The notes under the pieces: model-generated
Database searches by the model: none
Told to the model about the DNA's origin: nothing
The model's input: the letters and a program-made list of their open reading frames with translations, nothing else
Made by a program: the position numbers and the translations under genes
Part shown: positions 41,863 to 52,500 of the stretch, piece by piece
How the letters are laid out: the number at the start of each line of letters is the position of its first letter
Numbering within the stretch: the first letter of the stretch is position 1
Assembly: GCA_036362985.1 (NCBI GenBank)
Contig: JAYGXS010000001.1
Location: 20,888,589-20,952,588 of the forward strand
Source of the DNA: Ligula intestinalis
Taxonomy: Eukaryota > Platyhelminthes > Cestoda > Diphyllobothriidea > Diphyllobothriidae
Direction: 5' to 3'
Length of the DNA stretch: 64,000 nt

Positions 41863-44691
41863 TCAATGCCAGAAGCTTGCTTCCCAAACTCGCCGAGCTC
41901 TCCCATTGGGTTAACAACCAAAGGCCGTTCTTCTTTGGAATTACGGAAACTTGGCTCCATCCTGATATTGGTGACGCTGAAGTTCACATTCCTGGCTACA
42001 ACGTTTACCGAACTGATAGAGCCGGTCCTGCGTATGGGGGGTCGCATTGTACGTGAGACAGGACCTCCAAAGCAAGGTTATCCGAAGCCTTGGAGGTGAA
42101 GGCCTCGTTGAACAACTCTGGGTGTCAGTCTCCAGCTCCGCGAATCACTTGTAATGGTGGGTGTCGTGTACAGGAGTCCTAGCACTATGTCTCTGGCCTG
42201 GCTCGACACGTTCGCTGAATGCGCATCATCTTCTCATGTTTGTATTTTGGGTGACTTTAACCTTCCTTCGGTTAATTGGTCTACGGCACCCCCAGTATCT
42301 ACATATCCAAACTGTCTTAACAACGCTTTTCTGGATGTTGTTTCGGTCAATGGTCTTGTGCAACATGTACTGTCGCCTACGCGGATATCAGCTTCCTCGT
42401 CGTCGTGTTTAGATTTAATTTTAACCAACCAGCATGATGAAATTTCGAATGTCACCATCTCGAACCCACTGGCCACTGGTGATCATTGCATCGTTTCCGC
42501 GCACTATCTGCTTTCACGACCAACAGTTAGACCCCGAAGACCACCACGGCCAAATGTTTGGCGTACGGACTTTAACGGCATGCGTCAAGCTGCTCCACTT
42601 TTACTATGGGAGGTGCCTACCGATGCCTCTGTAGAGGAAAAATGGGCACTGTTAAAATCTAACGTTACTGCACTTGTCGCGGAGTTTACTCCAATGTCTG
42701 TCCCTGGTTCGTCCCGGTTATTTCCACCCTGGATCGGCCGAACAGCTCAAGGGTTATTGCGAAGGCGCGACCGAGCGTGGAAAGCGTTTCGTTTACTCGG
42801 AACGCAATCTGCATTTGATCGCTATAAACGATTGCGTAATGAATGCCATGCCGTTATAAGGCAAGGTAAAAGGGATTACGAAGATGCCATACTGGAAGTC
42901 TCCGTCTCTCAGCCAAAGCGGTTCCACGCCTATATCAACCGTCTTCGCAGAGCTCAACCTGGAATCCCAGAGCTAATTGCAGCGGATGGTCAGCGCATGC
43001 TATCGGACGGAGAGAAAGCGCAGGCCTTGGCATCACAATACCGGGGTGTATATGCTAACCAGCAGCGAAGAATAACACCAGTGTCCCTCCCATCTCAGAC
43101 CCCTGATATTTTAACAGACATCGAGTTTTCGGTAGAAAAAGTTTTCCGTATTTTGACTGCACTTAAATCCTCGACCTCACCTGGACCCGACAATTTGCAC
43201 CCACTTATACTGAAGCATCTGGCAGACATCATTGCTCCAATTGTTATGGATATTTTTCAAACGTCCATCAGTACGAGCACTCTTCCTCAAGATTGGAAGT
43301 TTGGTGTCGTGAAGCCGTTTTATAAATCCGGTGATAAATCGCTTCCCTCCAATTATAGGCCAGTTACTCTCACCTCGGTTTTAGTGAAGGTTCTCGAAAC
43401 TTTCATAAAACAAGAGATCGACAATTTCCTGGGCAAAACCAACGGTTGGATTCAAGAGCAACACGGTTTCACGCGCGGAAAATCTTGTGTCACAAACCTG
43501 TTAATTGCCCGTGAGTCTTGGGCCGAATCGAAAGATAGGGGTTGCCCAACGCATGTGGTATTTATCGACTTCAGTAAAGCGTTTGACCGGGTTTCTCACC
43601 AACTGATCGTAAACAAGTTAGCAGCCCTTGGTATTGGTGGCAACATTCTGAACTGGATCCGGTCATATTTGAGTGATAGGACTTGGAGCGTCAGTGTCGG
43701 AGGTGTATTGTCTCCTGCTGAGGTCGCATCATCTGGGGTTCCTCAAGGATCCATTCTTGGCCCCACCTTGTTCTCCATCTACATTCAGGATCTGAAACAA
43801 TGCCTTTCCTCTCAATTCGTATTGTATGCCGATGACCTGAAAATATGGCGTGATGTCACAGGTGCCAACGACATAATCGCCCTGCAACAGGACCCTATCC
43901 AGTTAGCCTCTTGGGCTTCAAGTAACCAATTGCCGGTTAATGCTGCGAAATCAGCGTTCATGACAATAGGATCTACTGAGGTCGTCTCACCATACTCGCT
44001 CAACGGTGTCCCACTCCGACAAGTCACGGAATTCCGCGACCTCGGAGTCATGATACAAGACAACCTGAAAACAAACTGTCATACAGCCAAGATTCGTGCG
44101 GCTGGGCTTCGGTGCTTATGGATGTTGAGAAGGACCTTCTCTTTGTGGTCTCCCGCCATATTTAAAAAGCTGTTCTCCATCTACGTTCGGCCGGTCATCG
44201 AGTTCGCGGGCCCGGCCTACTTTCCTTGCTACGCAGGAGAAATGCTTGCACTTGAATCGGTGCAACGACTGGGTTCGAGGATGTTCCCACAACTGCGTGG
44301 ACTTCCCTATGAAGCAAGTCTTCGCAGTTTAAAATTGTTTTCCTTGGAGAATCGGCGACGTCGAGGCGATCTAATTTTTCTGTTCCGCTTGGTTGTGCTC
44401 AAACACTACCCAGAGTTGGATTGGATCATCATTCGAAATTACAACGCCCGCACCCGAAGCCACCCCTTTCGCCTAGTCCAGCAACGTTCAGACCATCTAC
44501 CTCAGAATTACCGGTTTTCCCGTCGGGTCATCAAAGACTGGAACTCCCTGAGCGAGGATATTGTCAAAGCAATGTCGGTTCCCAGTTTTGAAAGCCGCCT
44601 TGATGCCTTTTTTCTTATGGCCGTGGATGACAACATCTACTCAACCAGTCAGCGGTTCCCACTTCCTTTCGAGGATCGCCGTCCTGTTTGA
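41844..44691 (+). pseudogene. CR1-like ORF2, endonuclease and RT
   Basis: ORF2 begins in a frame overlapping ORF1 with SLINARSLLPKL and FFGITETWLHPD, the N and E motifs of the endonuclease. It shifts frame at the G run at 42036-42041 into GVALYVRQDL, and shifts again near 42140 into the long open frame 42154-44691. That frame has VGVVYRSP, CILGDFNLPSVNW and GDHCIV, completing the endonuclease. The RT then follows: FYKSGDKSLPSNYRPVTLTS, QEQHGFTRGKSC, VVFIDFSKAFDRV, SSGVPQGSILGPTLFSIYI and FVLYADDLKIW, and a C-terminal domain ending FEDRRPV. The RT is intact for 846 codons. Two single-base changes in the endonuclease, or sequencing errors, separate it from a working ORF. Confidence 0.9.
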
Positions 44692-45004
44692 GTTTATTTT
44701 TCTGTCTTGAACTATCTTTGAAGAGACTCCTCCGGGCCTTGGGCCTCTTGTCTTAAATATATTGAAATTGAAATTGAACCTTATGGGCAAATGCATATCA
44801 AGTTCTTCCGCTGTTAAGGAAACCGTGGCTTACAGATAAACGTTTGCATTGGTTTTTTATTTGCCCTATTTCCAAGATTTGAATATAAAGACTTTACCTT
44901 TAATTGAACTTCCTAGAGTTGAACTCCACGTTTACTTAGTTGTGCCTTGAGCAGAGGACCGCCAAATACAAATCTCGGGTTTACAGTTAGAATTTTTTTG
45001 AATT

Positions 45005-46370
45005 ATGGCGTCCAACTGGAACGAACGCGCATGGTGGCCAGAGCCGGATGGTTTGTGTTTTCTTATTTTCACTTCCTCTTTTAGAAGCCGACGTTTCTCT
45101 TGCGAGAGAAAATCTTGAACAAATTCTCTATGCCTATCAAGAAAATCCAGATAAAGTGTTAGTTTAAGTTGTCACCACGAATTCGTAGCAAGGAGAGCTT
45201 GAAATATAAGGATGAAGTTGTAAACCGTAAAGAGGAACTCGATAAGGACAAATTTCGATCCCCACTTTACAAATGTGGTAGTGGAGAAATCAAACGCCGC
45301 AAACGCGGCCCGAACTCAGACGAAGAGGATAACTATAAAGGTAAATATTTCAAGTAAATTTTATCTCCTTCAGAGTCTTTCGTTATCAAAGTGTTTGAAC
45401 GCAGCGTTGACTTTGGGCAGTTTGGGGAAAATTCTCCACTTTACCCAATGGCCCGGGCCTGGATTAGAAATCTAAACCAAAGTGATACTTCGTCATGGAA
45501 TGATATTCCAAACCAAGATGAGGAGCGCGAGGTAGTCTTTTAGCTACCTACGTTTAGAAAGCTCATGCTTGAGTTGCATTCCCCTGTTTGATTAAATAAA
45601 AACTCCGTTAACCGCCAGTTGTAAACTGGTTCTTTTTGCCTGCTTAGAATCTCACAGTCGCACACTTTTCCTTCCTTTTAGGGCAACGATCAACTACCTG
45701 ACTGTCATTATGCCTTGCCTAAACCCAACGATGGCCTTTCTGACAATGAAGTACGGGTTCCTCCGCCGCTCCCCTCACCTGGTCAGCCATTTGTCATCAA
45801 CGTCGAGGTAACTTTTGGGTTTCAAGCGACTTCAAACAATCAGTTATAGAATCCACCGAAGGAAATGTCACCCGAGGGTCTGCTGGAACAGCACATAACT
45901 AGATGGCGAGAAATCCGAAGAAAGTAAGTTAATCGCACGTTTTTATTGAGTGAAATGGTTTTCGATAATTTAAAGCTCGAAACATTCATAACTCTAATTT
46001 CGTTTCCTTGACGTTTTCCTAGGCAAAACATTTTTGTTCCTGTTTTCCGACCCTTCATCTTCCGTTTATGGCGTGTTTGTGTTTTGTAGCACGAATTTAG
46101 TCTTCAGTCATTATTCTAGGCAAATTTTTGGCTTGTCCTTCGTCACCGGTCAGAACAGTAATTTGACTTCATCATATCCAAAGATGCTTTGCTAACTTTC
46201 ATCTTCGCACATCTACACAACTATTCACGGCTAGTTTAGTTAATATTATTTCAATGGGTCGTCATTTAGTTTATTTGTGTGTCATAAGTGACTGTTAATG
46301 GTGATTATAAATGTGCCCCAGGCGCAGGACGATAACGATACACAAAGAGACACTTTCTAGGAATCGTTAG
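45005..46370 (+). CDS. lin-37: LIN-37 homologue (MuvB/DREAM subunit)
   Basis: LIN37 is a small subunit of the MuvB core that, in DREAM, represses cell-cycle genes. Proposed exons are 45005-45050, 45085-45340, 45374-45531, 45682-45807, 45850-45923 and 46322-46370. The introns of 34 and 33 nt are very short. The third exon carries the diagnostic block [15 protein letters not shown], then [13 protein letters not shown]. The N-terminal helix ([15 protein letters not shown]) and the later [11 protein letters not shown] and [15 protein letters not shown] also match the family. Exon borders and phases agree except for one extra base around 45156-45165 in exon 2. That is either an assembly error or a real frameshift; the segment also reads as a 13-nt GT..AG string. 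The last exon ([18 protein letters not shown]) is less certain. AATAAA follows at 46494. Confidence 0.82.
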
Positions 46371-46493
46371 GAACAGGAACCAAGTGTATCCCAGTGTTTA
46401 ACCCTTTGTGGGGAGCTTCAAGGCCCGGACGGCATGCGCTGTGCATCTTAGTGGCAGGTATCCGGGTATTATGCCATAAAACCCGTGGCACAC

Positions 46494-46499
46494 AATAAA
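46494..46499 (+). terminator. Polyadenylation signal of lin-37
   Basis: AATAAA lies 124 nt after the proposed stop codon and supports transcript end near 46515. Confidence 0.55.
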
Positions 46500-46515
46500 G
46501 TGCTTGTTAATTTTA

Positions 46516-47859
46516 CTACTCTGAAAAACCGATTCATACAAAAGTTCCATTGAACATTTAATTACGCCTGTTCAGGTACGCTAGGTCAACTCTTTGCTAC
46601 TCTTGTCCGATGTACTGACGGCAGCCACAGCGAAGCTCGATTTGCCCATGGCTGATGGTCCATTTACGTGTTAGATCATATATTGCCAAAATACACGATA
46701 CGTGACGTAGTACACTGTCGACTACCATAGGCTGTATGCTTCCCCTTTACCGGTATAGGCCTTTATCACTTCAGAAATGCATTGACCTAGAAATGTATGT
46801 CTCAAACTGAAACACACCACGTCGGGGATGTTAGGCACCATACATGTCCAGAGTACAGCAGACTGACCGGTGGTGCAAGGACTGTTAGCCCCTTCAGAAA
46901 CGTGTATAGCACGACACGACTAAGACTGCTTGGAGAATAATTGCCTGAAATCTATAACATAAAAAGACCCTGCAGGTACAAGGAAGATGTCAAACGTTTA
47001 AGATAGATCGGGACTTTAATCCGTCTGTCTCTTCTATCAGACGCAATTGGTGTGATATATTTCTGTATTCAGTGCGGTAGTCTTCGTTTTGTTAGTACCG
47101 ATCGTACATAGCTTTAAACACAGCTCTCAACCGAGACCCTCGATATGATGATACATCCAAAGGGCAACACATTTTATGATGACCCTCAAGCGGATACTAG
47201 CGTTATCTGGCCATTGTAGTTATTTGACTACGTGGCCTTCTGATGCAGATTCCGGAAGAAGAGACCGTTACTGTAGACTACCTGTTGAGTATTGCTTAGT
47301 TAACTACTCGTCACCTTAGGTGCGTATGTTATCTGCAGTAGACTTTAAAGTGGAAACAAACTTCCCGGTTTTGTCGCCGTTGGTGGACACCAAGTTTCAG
47401 TGCTCGAAATTGCAACTACTGATAAGGTATTCAGATTATGAAAATGTCTTGGTTCCAAGCGAAGCCCCCGATTATCGCTCAGTGCGTGGAGTTGAGACGT
47501 GCAGCAAGCATAACTCCAACCCGACGCTAGTAAGGATTAGTTTGCGCGTGTACTTCAGGACCTTTCCAAAAGTTGTACGGCCTTATGTGTTGGGTCCTGT
47601 CATTCAAATCATTTCGGACAGCTTTACTTTACCACAGAATCATAATGTCCTGTAGATCAGGTCTGCTTAAGCTCCTGGACTACAGCAAGCTTAAACACGT
47701 CCGAGCCTGTTCATCTTTTAAGTGATGATAAGCTCGCTGGAATTCCAAAGACTTCGCCAGCCCTGTATGTGTCCCGCTACTACTGTTAACTGCAGTCCTA
47801 CCTATTTTCGAACAATAGAACCGCAGATAACAGCGAACGCCAGCTTAAGTCTTCTGCAG
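46516..47859. other. Unassigned sequence
   Basis: No supported gene. The 111-codon open frame at 47320-47655 has no motif I recognise and no matching splice partners. Confidence 0.35.
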
Positions 47860-48245
47860 CTGTCGGCCGTCTTGTACTTGTTCCGGCTGTGGTCACGCCT
47901 GATCTAGCCGGCCTTAATGATGTCACGGCCCGTATCCTCCACGCGTTTCAACTGGCGGCAGCGGGTTAGGAAAGCTCCACCCATTCTAATCTCCATCGAT
48001 AGAGACCGAAAGTCGTAGGTCTAGGAACTGCTGCCATGTCTTGATGAACGGTGTCGAGCCAAGTCTTGACTTGCTCACCTCTTCGGCTCCACCACGTGAG
48101 TTGCGGCGCCGGATAGAAAGCAGTGTGGCAAAGGTCGTGAGGCGAACGACAGAGAAAGTACCCAAACCACCTTAGCCGTCCTTAGATGGACTGTGATATC
48201 CTCGCGATACTTTCACAGCGAATGCGAACTGTCTCATTTGAGGAA
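47860..48245 (-). mobile_element. RTE-like LINE, 3' end (antisense)
   Basis: The minus strand encodes the C-terminus of an RTE-type ORF2: RRLRWFGYFLCRSPHD, QVKTWLDTVHQDMAA and TFGLYRWRLEWVELS, then a stop. The 3' tail, cggaacaagtacaag, resembles that of the RTE copy at 62.5 kb. Only the last 130 or so codons are present, a usual outcome of 5' truncation during insertion. Confidence 0.75.
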
Positions 48246-49371
48246 AAGTCGGTTTACTTTACTCGAAGCGGCAGTCAAACACCTTCAATTTTTTTCACCT
48301 CTCACACGCAAAGCGGAGCATACACACAGAGAAAAAAATTCTTGGTATTTTGGAGCCAACTGAACCATTATCAGTATCCACCGACACCGGAAAAAGGGAT
48401 ACACCGCGCAAAACGTGCCGTCCTTGTTTGCCGATTGAGGTAACTGCCGCACCCATTAGCAAGCGACGCCACCCAAATGCTATTCTGCTCTAGTTAAGTC
48501 CTAACTGACAACAACATCGATACAGTTAACTATGGACTATAAAAGGAGCCGGTTCTGTCAAGTTGGCATGTCAGTTAGCCAAACTTTCGGCATTTGCCGC
48601 CTATCGCCTGAACTTCTAAGCGACCCCCAACATGCAGTTGACTGAATCACTTTAAGTGAACACCGTCACATAACTAACCTGAGTTTCATTGAAGAAGACA
48701 GCACATTCGTGCATCTTGTTTAGATGCTTTTATTAGTTCTCTGTATTGTGTGATTTGGTTTGTATAACTGGCCATATAAAAGTGTCTTGAGCTGCTTGGC
48801 GAAAGCATGTCACCGAGAAGTTGCCGTTAATTTGAAATTCTGTGTATAAAAAAGACAAGCAACGTGCGACAATAGCAGACGAATTTTAAATCTACGCAAT
48901 TTGATCAGAGTTGTGAAAAAGTGCTCCCGTAGACAAAATATCCGATTTTTAGCATATTTGAGCACCAAACAACACACGTCGATTTCTTATTTCACCCAAC
49001 CCGCAATTGGCGCGTTACTTCTATTGCATAATTTTCTTTTAGGTGGAAGGGCGCATGTCGCGAGAATGAAGAACGGTACAGGGACTCCTACATTATATTA
49101 AAAGAGATGTATGACAAGTTTTGCAAAGACTTGTCATGAGCTTATTGTGTTCCTTCATGTGCATTTTATGTCCGTATGTGCCAGTGGCATGCACATGTTG
49201 TAAAAATGTGTTTCATATAAACTTTCCGTGTTGTACCACCGAAGCCATCCGTCTCGCCACAGGCATTCTACATCGGAAGCGGTCCTCTGGGAGTAAAAAT
49301 GGGGATCCTGTGGGAGGGGATAATTAAAAGTGCTAAGTTCAATCTACAAACGTCAAGACAACTATGTAAAA
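48246..49371. other. Unassigned sequence
   Basis: No gene or repeat that I can support. Open frames at 48186-48443 and 48901-49327 lack recognisable motifs. Confidence 0.3.
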
Positions 49372-49535
49372 TGATGCAAATGTCTTAATAGAAGATTATC
49401 TGTATTATTAGGTTTGGCAGATTTGTGTAATTTGAGTTTACCCAATTGTGAAAAACTCGAACGTTCGGCGAGATTTGAACCCGTGTAGTAGTGGAGGTCC
49501 AACTTCCACTGAACGCCTCGAATTTTTCACAATTG
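49372..49535 (-). repeat. tRNA-derived SINE, copy A
   Basis: On the minus strand a tRNA-like head has an A-box-like CAGTGGAAGTTGG and a B box GGTTCAAATCT (plus-strand 49471-49481). A body follows with TTTTTCACAATTGGGTAAAC and ATCTGCCAAACC. Copies at 58262-58400 and 58520-58665 share this order. The B box is near consensus, so pol III promotion was once likely. The head is flanked by an inverted pair of the acccaattgtgaaaaa motif (49440 and 49522). Confidence 0.6.
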
Positions 49536-49544
49536 GGTCAAATC

Positions 49545-52500
49545 AGATTATCTGTATATTCTGGAAAATCCCAGATGTCTCACCAAAAGAACTTAGACAA
49601 CACATGCCGGTGTTGACTACCGGGCCGTCGTAATGTCGCGGTAAAAGATAGCATAATTGAATGCAATGGGACAGGACTTTTCCGTCAAATGTGTCGCGGG
49701 GTAAGAATTGCGTGACACAACTCAGGCTGTACACTACGCAGATATTGCTAAGCGAAGTGCATACTTTGGTTTATGGAAGCAGTTGATTTCCTGTTAGTCA
49801 GTTTACTGTGGTCCAACAACTAATGGGATCTGGAGGCGCTATAACGAAGGAGTCTTCATCCGGAAAAAAACGTCATGTTTCTGCTCAAGATCACCTCATT
49901 CTTAAAGCAATTAAGGCGTAATTTCGCGCATGTACAATGGCTGTGTTGGTTTGAGCCTAGCAGTAAATAGCGCTTAGTCAGGAGTTGTTAAGAGACAAGG
50001 TCAGCACTCACGAGAATCAAGAGGGCCGGAGCGCCCTCGGAATTGTCCTTTACAGCCAGGATACACTTCGATGAACTGTCGGTACTTCCGCCTAAAAGCA
50101 TTCACGATAAAAGAAAGCGCCGTTACCCAGCATTATTGGCGAGCCATGAGACAGCAGATGGGACTTTATTTGCTGGATGAGGTTAGTGTTAAATTTTCCG
50201 TATGGGACGTTCACAAGCCTACAATCTATCTTGAAAATTTAGGTTCTTTACATCCCTGCGTACCTCCGTAAGGGATGAAATAACCATACTAGCCTCGACA
50301 GATCCTATCCACTCCCTGGAGCGGTAGAACGTCGCTGGCTTATCTCCAATATCTACTAGTATTTTCTGAATATCGAAGAGGTTGGGCATTTCAAATTTAT
50401 TGGAAGTGTTTAAGAGAAGCCACGAGAGGAGTGTTTGAAGGGTCCGATAACCACAGCCCCATCCCTAGGAAAATTTGTCACGGCGGAATACCGACGCAAA
50501 CTTGATCGTTCGTTCCTTGATTTCCATAATGATAGTATTCCAAAACTCCTTGATATGTTGTTATGGATGCCGACTTGTCACACGCTCCGCGATAACAGTC
50601 ATGGGAAGAAATGACCAGCATCTAGGCTAAAAATAAAAGACAAAGTTAGCTTGATACAGTGAGTCAAAAAGCTGAAGTCTTCCGATCGAAATCAGGGTTT
50701 CATTGGGCGAAAAGCGAACCAAATATAATTAGAGAAAGCTAAACAGAGCTACGCTCATATCTTTATAGGGTTATGACACCACAGGAGAACAATGGAAATT
50801 ATAATTAATTTTGGCATGACAGAAGAATCTCTAGCGTGAATTTCAAGGACACATGAGAGGCCCACTACATAGCTGCCGCAAAAACACCCCCCACAACTAC
50901 ACACAGGCACGGCAAGCGCTACCGCGTACACTTTTTGCGTTTAAGGCTGCTAGTATCACAGAAGTCAGTAAACAAAAATCAACGTCACATAACAGATAAG
51001 ACAAAATTCAGCCCGTGGGATTTTAGGACGGAAATGTTTACAGCAGGGATTCTTAATTATGCCACATGAGAAATGGTCACTGTTTAGTAAAAAAGTAAAG
51101 CGATTATACCCACGTAAACCTAGAAAAAGTCTAAGGTAAAAGCTTCGGAGGAAGGCGTGCATTCGAATACAGTCTTACTAACTGAAGAATGCGAAGAAAC
51201 GCGAAGATGAAAAATGTAATCAAAAGCATAATATCGCTGTCAAATTTGTGTTCCGTCCTAGCTCCCTATACGGCAAACCCAGATAGCGATTAACGGACTT
51301 TAATCTGACGAGACTCCATCAAAGTACACAGGGCAATAGCGTCACTCAAGAACCGTCAATCCTGGATATCGAATTTATTGGAATATCCGAATCAAAAGCA
51401 ATTAAAAAAAAGAATGAAATTCGAATAGCTAAAATGCCTCGTTATGTCAACTGGTGGTGTTGTATTAGATTGTGACTAACCCCGCTCTATCAAGTCAGGT
51501 TTCGTTGCTTGCATATGGCCAATTATTTTATTAGCCTCTGGCACCAGTCAGCTGACAGGCCTGTCAAGCAGGTCGTATCTGCACACATTACTGACTACAG
51601 TCAGCCAATCACTAGCAGTACAAGCTACAGCCCAGTGCGAGTTTAGTGTTCACATGATCATCTCGGGGGCTTGTTCGACCTTTAGAGTATAGTGAAACTA
51701 GAGTCTCCTACGGTTAAATTGTGTTCGCTCCTAAGAAAAACGAGAAAACACGGTAGCATCAAACCCAAAACCAACCAAAGCCTGCTTACGCACACTAGTG
51801 GCCACCGGTTACGAGATGGCTTCCCTTAGGAAGCATTAACCAATAAAACTGATTCCAACGCCTGCATGCAGGTGCTAGATCCCCGATAGCAACAGTTTGG
51901 AGTACTCGTTTTAAAGGAGTAGGCGTAGAGGGCTTGCAGTACGCTAATTGGTATTTCTTCACTATGCCCAGGGCTTCAACTTAAAGGAGACTTGCTCTGA
52001 GTGTACGTGATGAACACGGCTAGGGGTCAAGGCCTTTCCCTACACTCAGTTGATCTGAGTGTGAGCCAGATGGGGTGCCTTTGCTGGCAAAATAAATCCA
52101 AGCTAAAAAATCTGTCAGTGAATTCCTTTGCGCGGCCGAACGCGCACAGCCTTTGATGCCGAGCAAACGCACAACGAGAAGCCAACGTCGAGGCATGCAC
52201 TACGGTGTGACATTAAGGGGGTTACGACGCAGGAGAGGAGAACGTTCGCGCTGCCAGGATTTCCTCATCCTTGCAGGCGACTTGATTGACAGCCGTCAAT
52301 CAGCCCACTGGCAGTGAGAGGGGGTGACGTCAGCATGCATGCGCGAGCGTTCGGTACGCAGGTTGGCGCGAAGGCGCCTTACGAACCTACAAAATCTAAA
52401 AAAGTCTAGGTTTTTGCTATCAGGGCTAGTGTAACAACCCAAGAGACTGAATGATTGTTTAAGCACACCAAATTCGTCACTTTTGGCGCGGACCTATGAT

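Larger units (their letters stand above)
40780..44778 (+). mobile_element. CR1-like LINE, nearly full length
   Basis: The element has an ORF1 with a PHD/RING-like zinc finger, an ORF2 with endonuclease and reverse transcriptase, and a 3' end made of repeated attgaa units (about 44758-44778). Repeats of ATTGAA-type hexamers at the 3' end instead of poly(A) are typical of CR1 elements. The 5' end is not defined; the ORF1 frame opens at 40780 and the MITE ends at 40542. Only two frameshifts, both in the endonuclease, interrupt it, so it is the youngest-looking transposon in the window. Confidence 0.88.

Noticed and set aside
45156..45168. A 13-nt GT..AG intron in lin-37
   Set aside because: Far below any plausible intron size for an animal spliceosome; a one-base indel explains the frame break more simply.
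46022..46090. Alternative lin-37 last exon after ttttcctag (reading [11 protein letters not shown])
   Set aside because: In frame and bounded by an acceptor, but hydrophobic and unlike LIN37; the 46322-46370 exon lies closer to a polyadenylation signal. Not excluded.
47320..47655. 111-codon open frame as a gene
   Set aside because: No recognisable motif, no splice partners and biased only by chance absence of stops.
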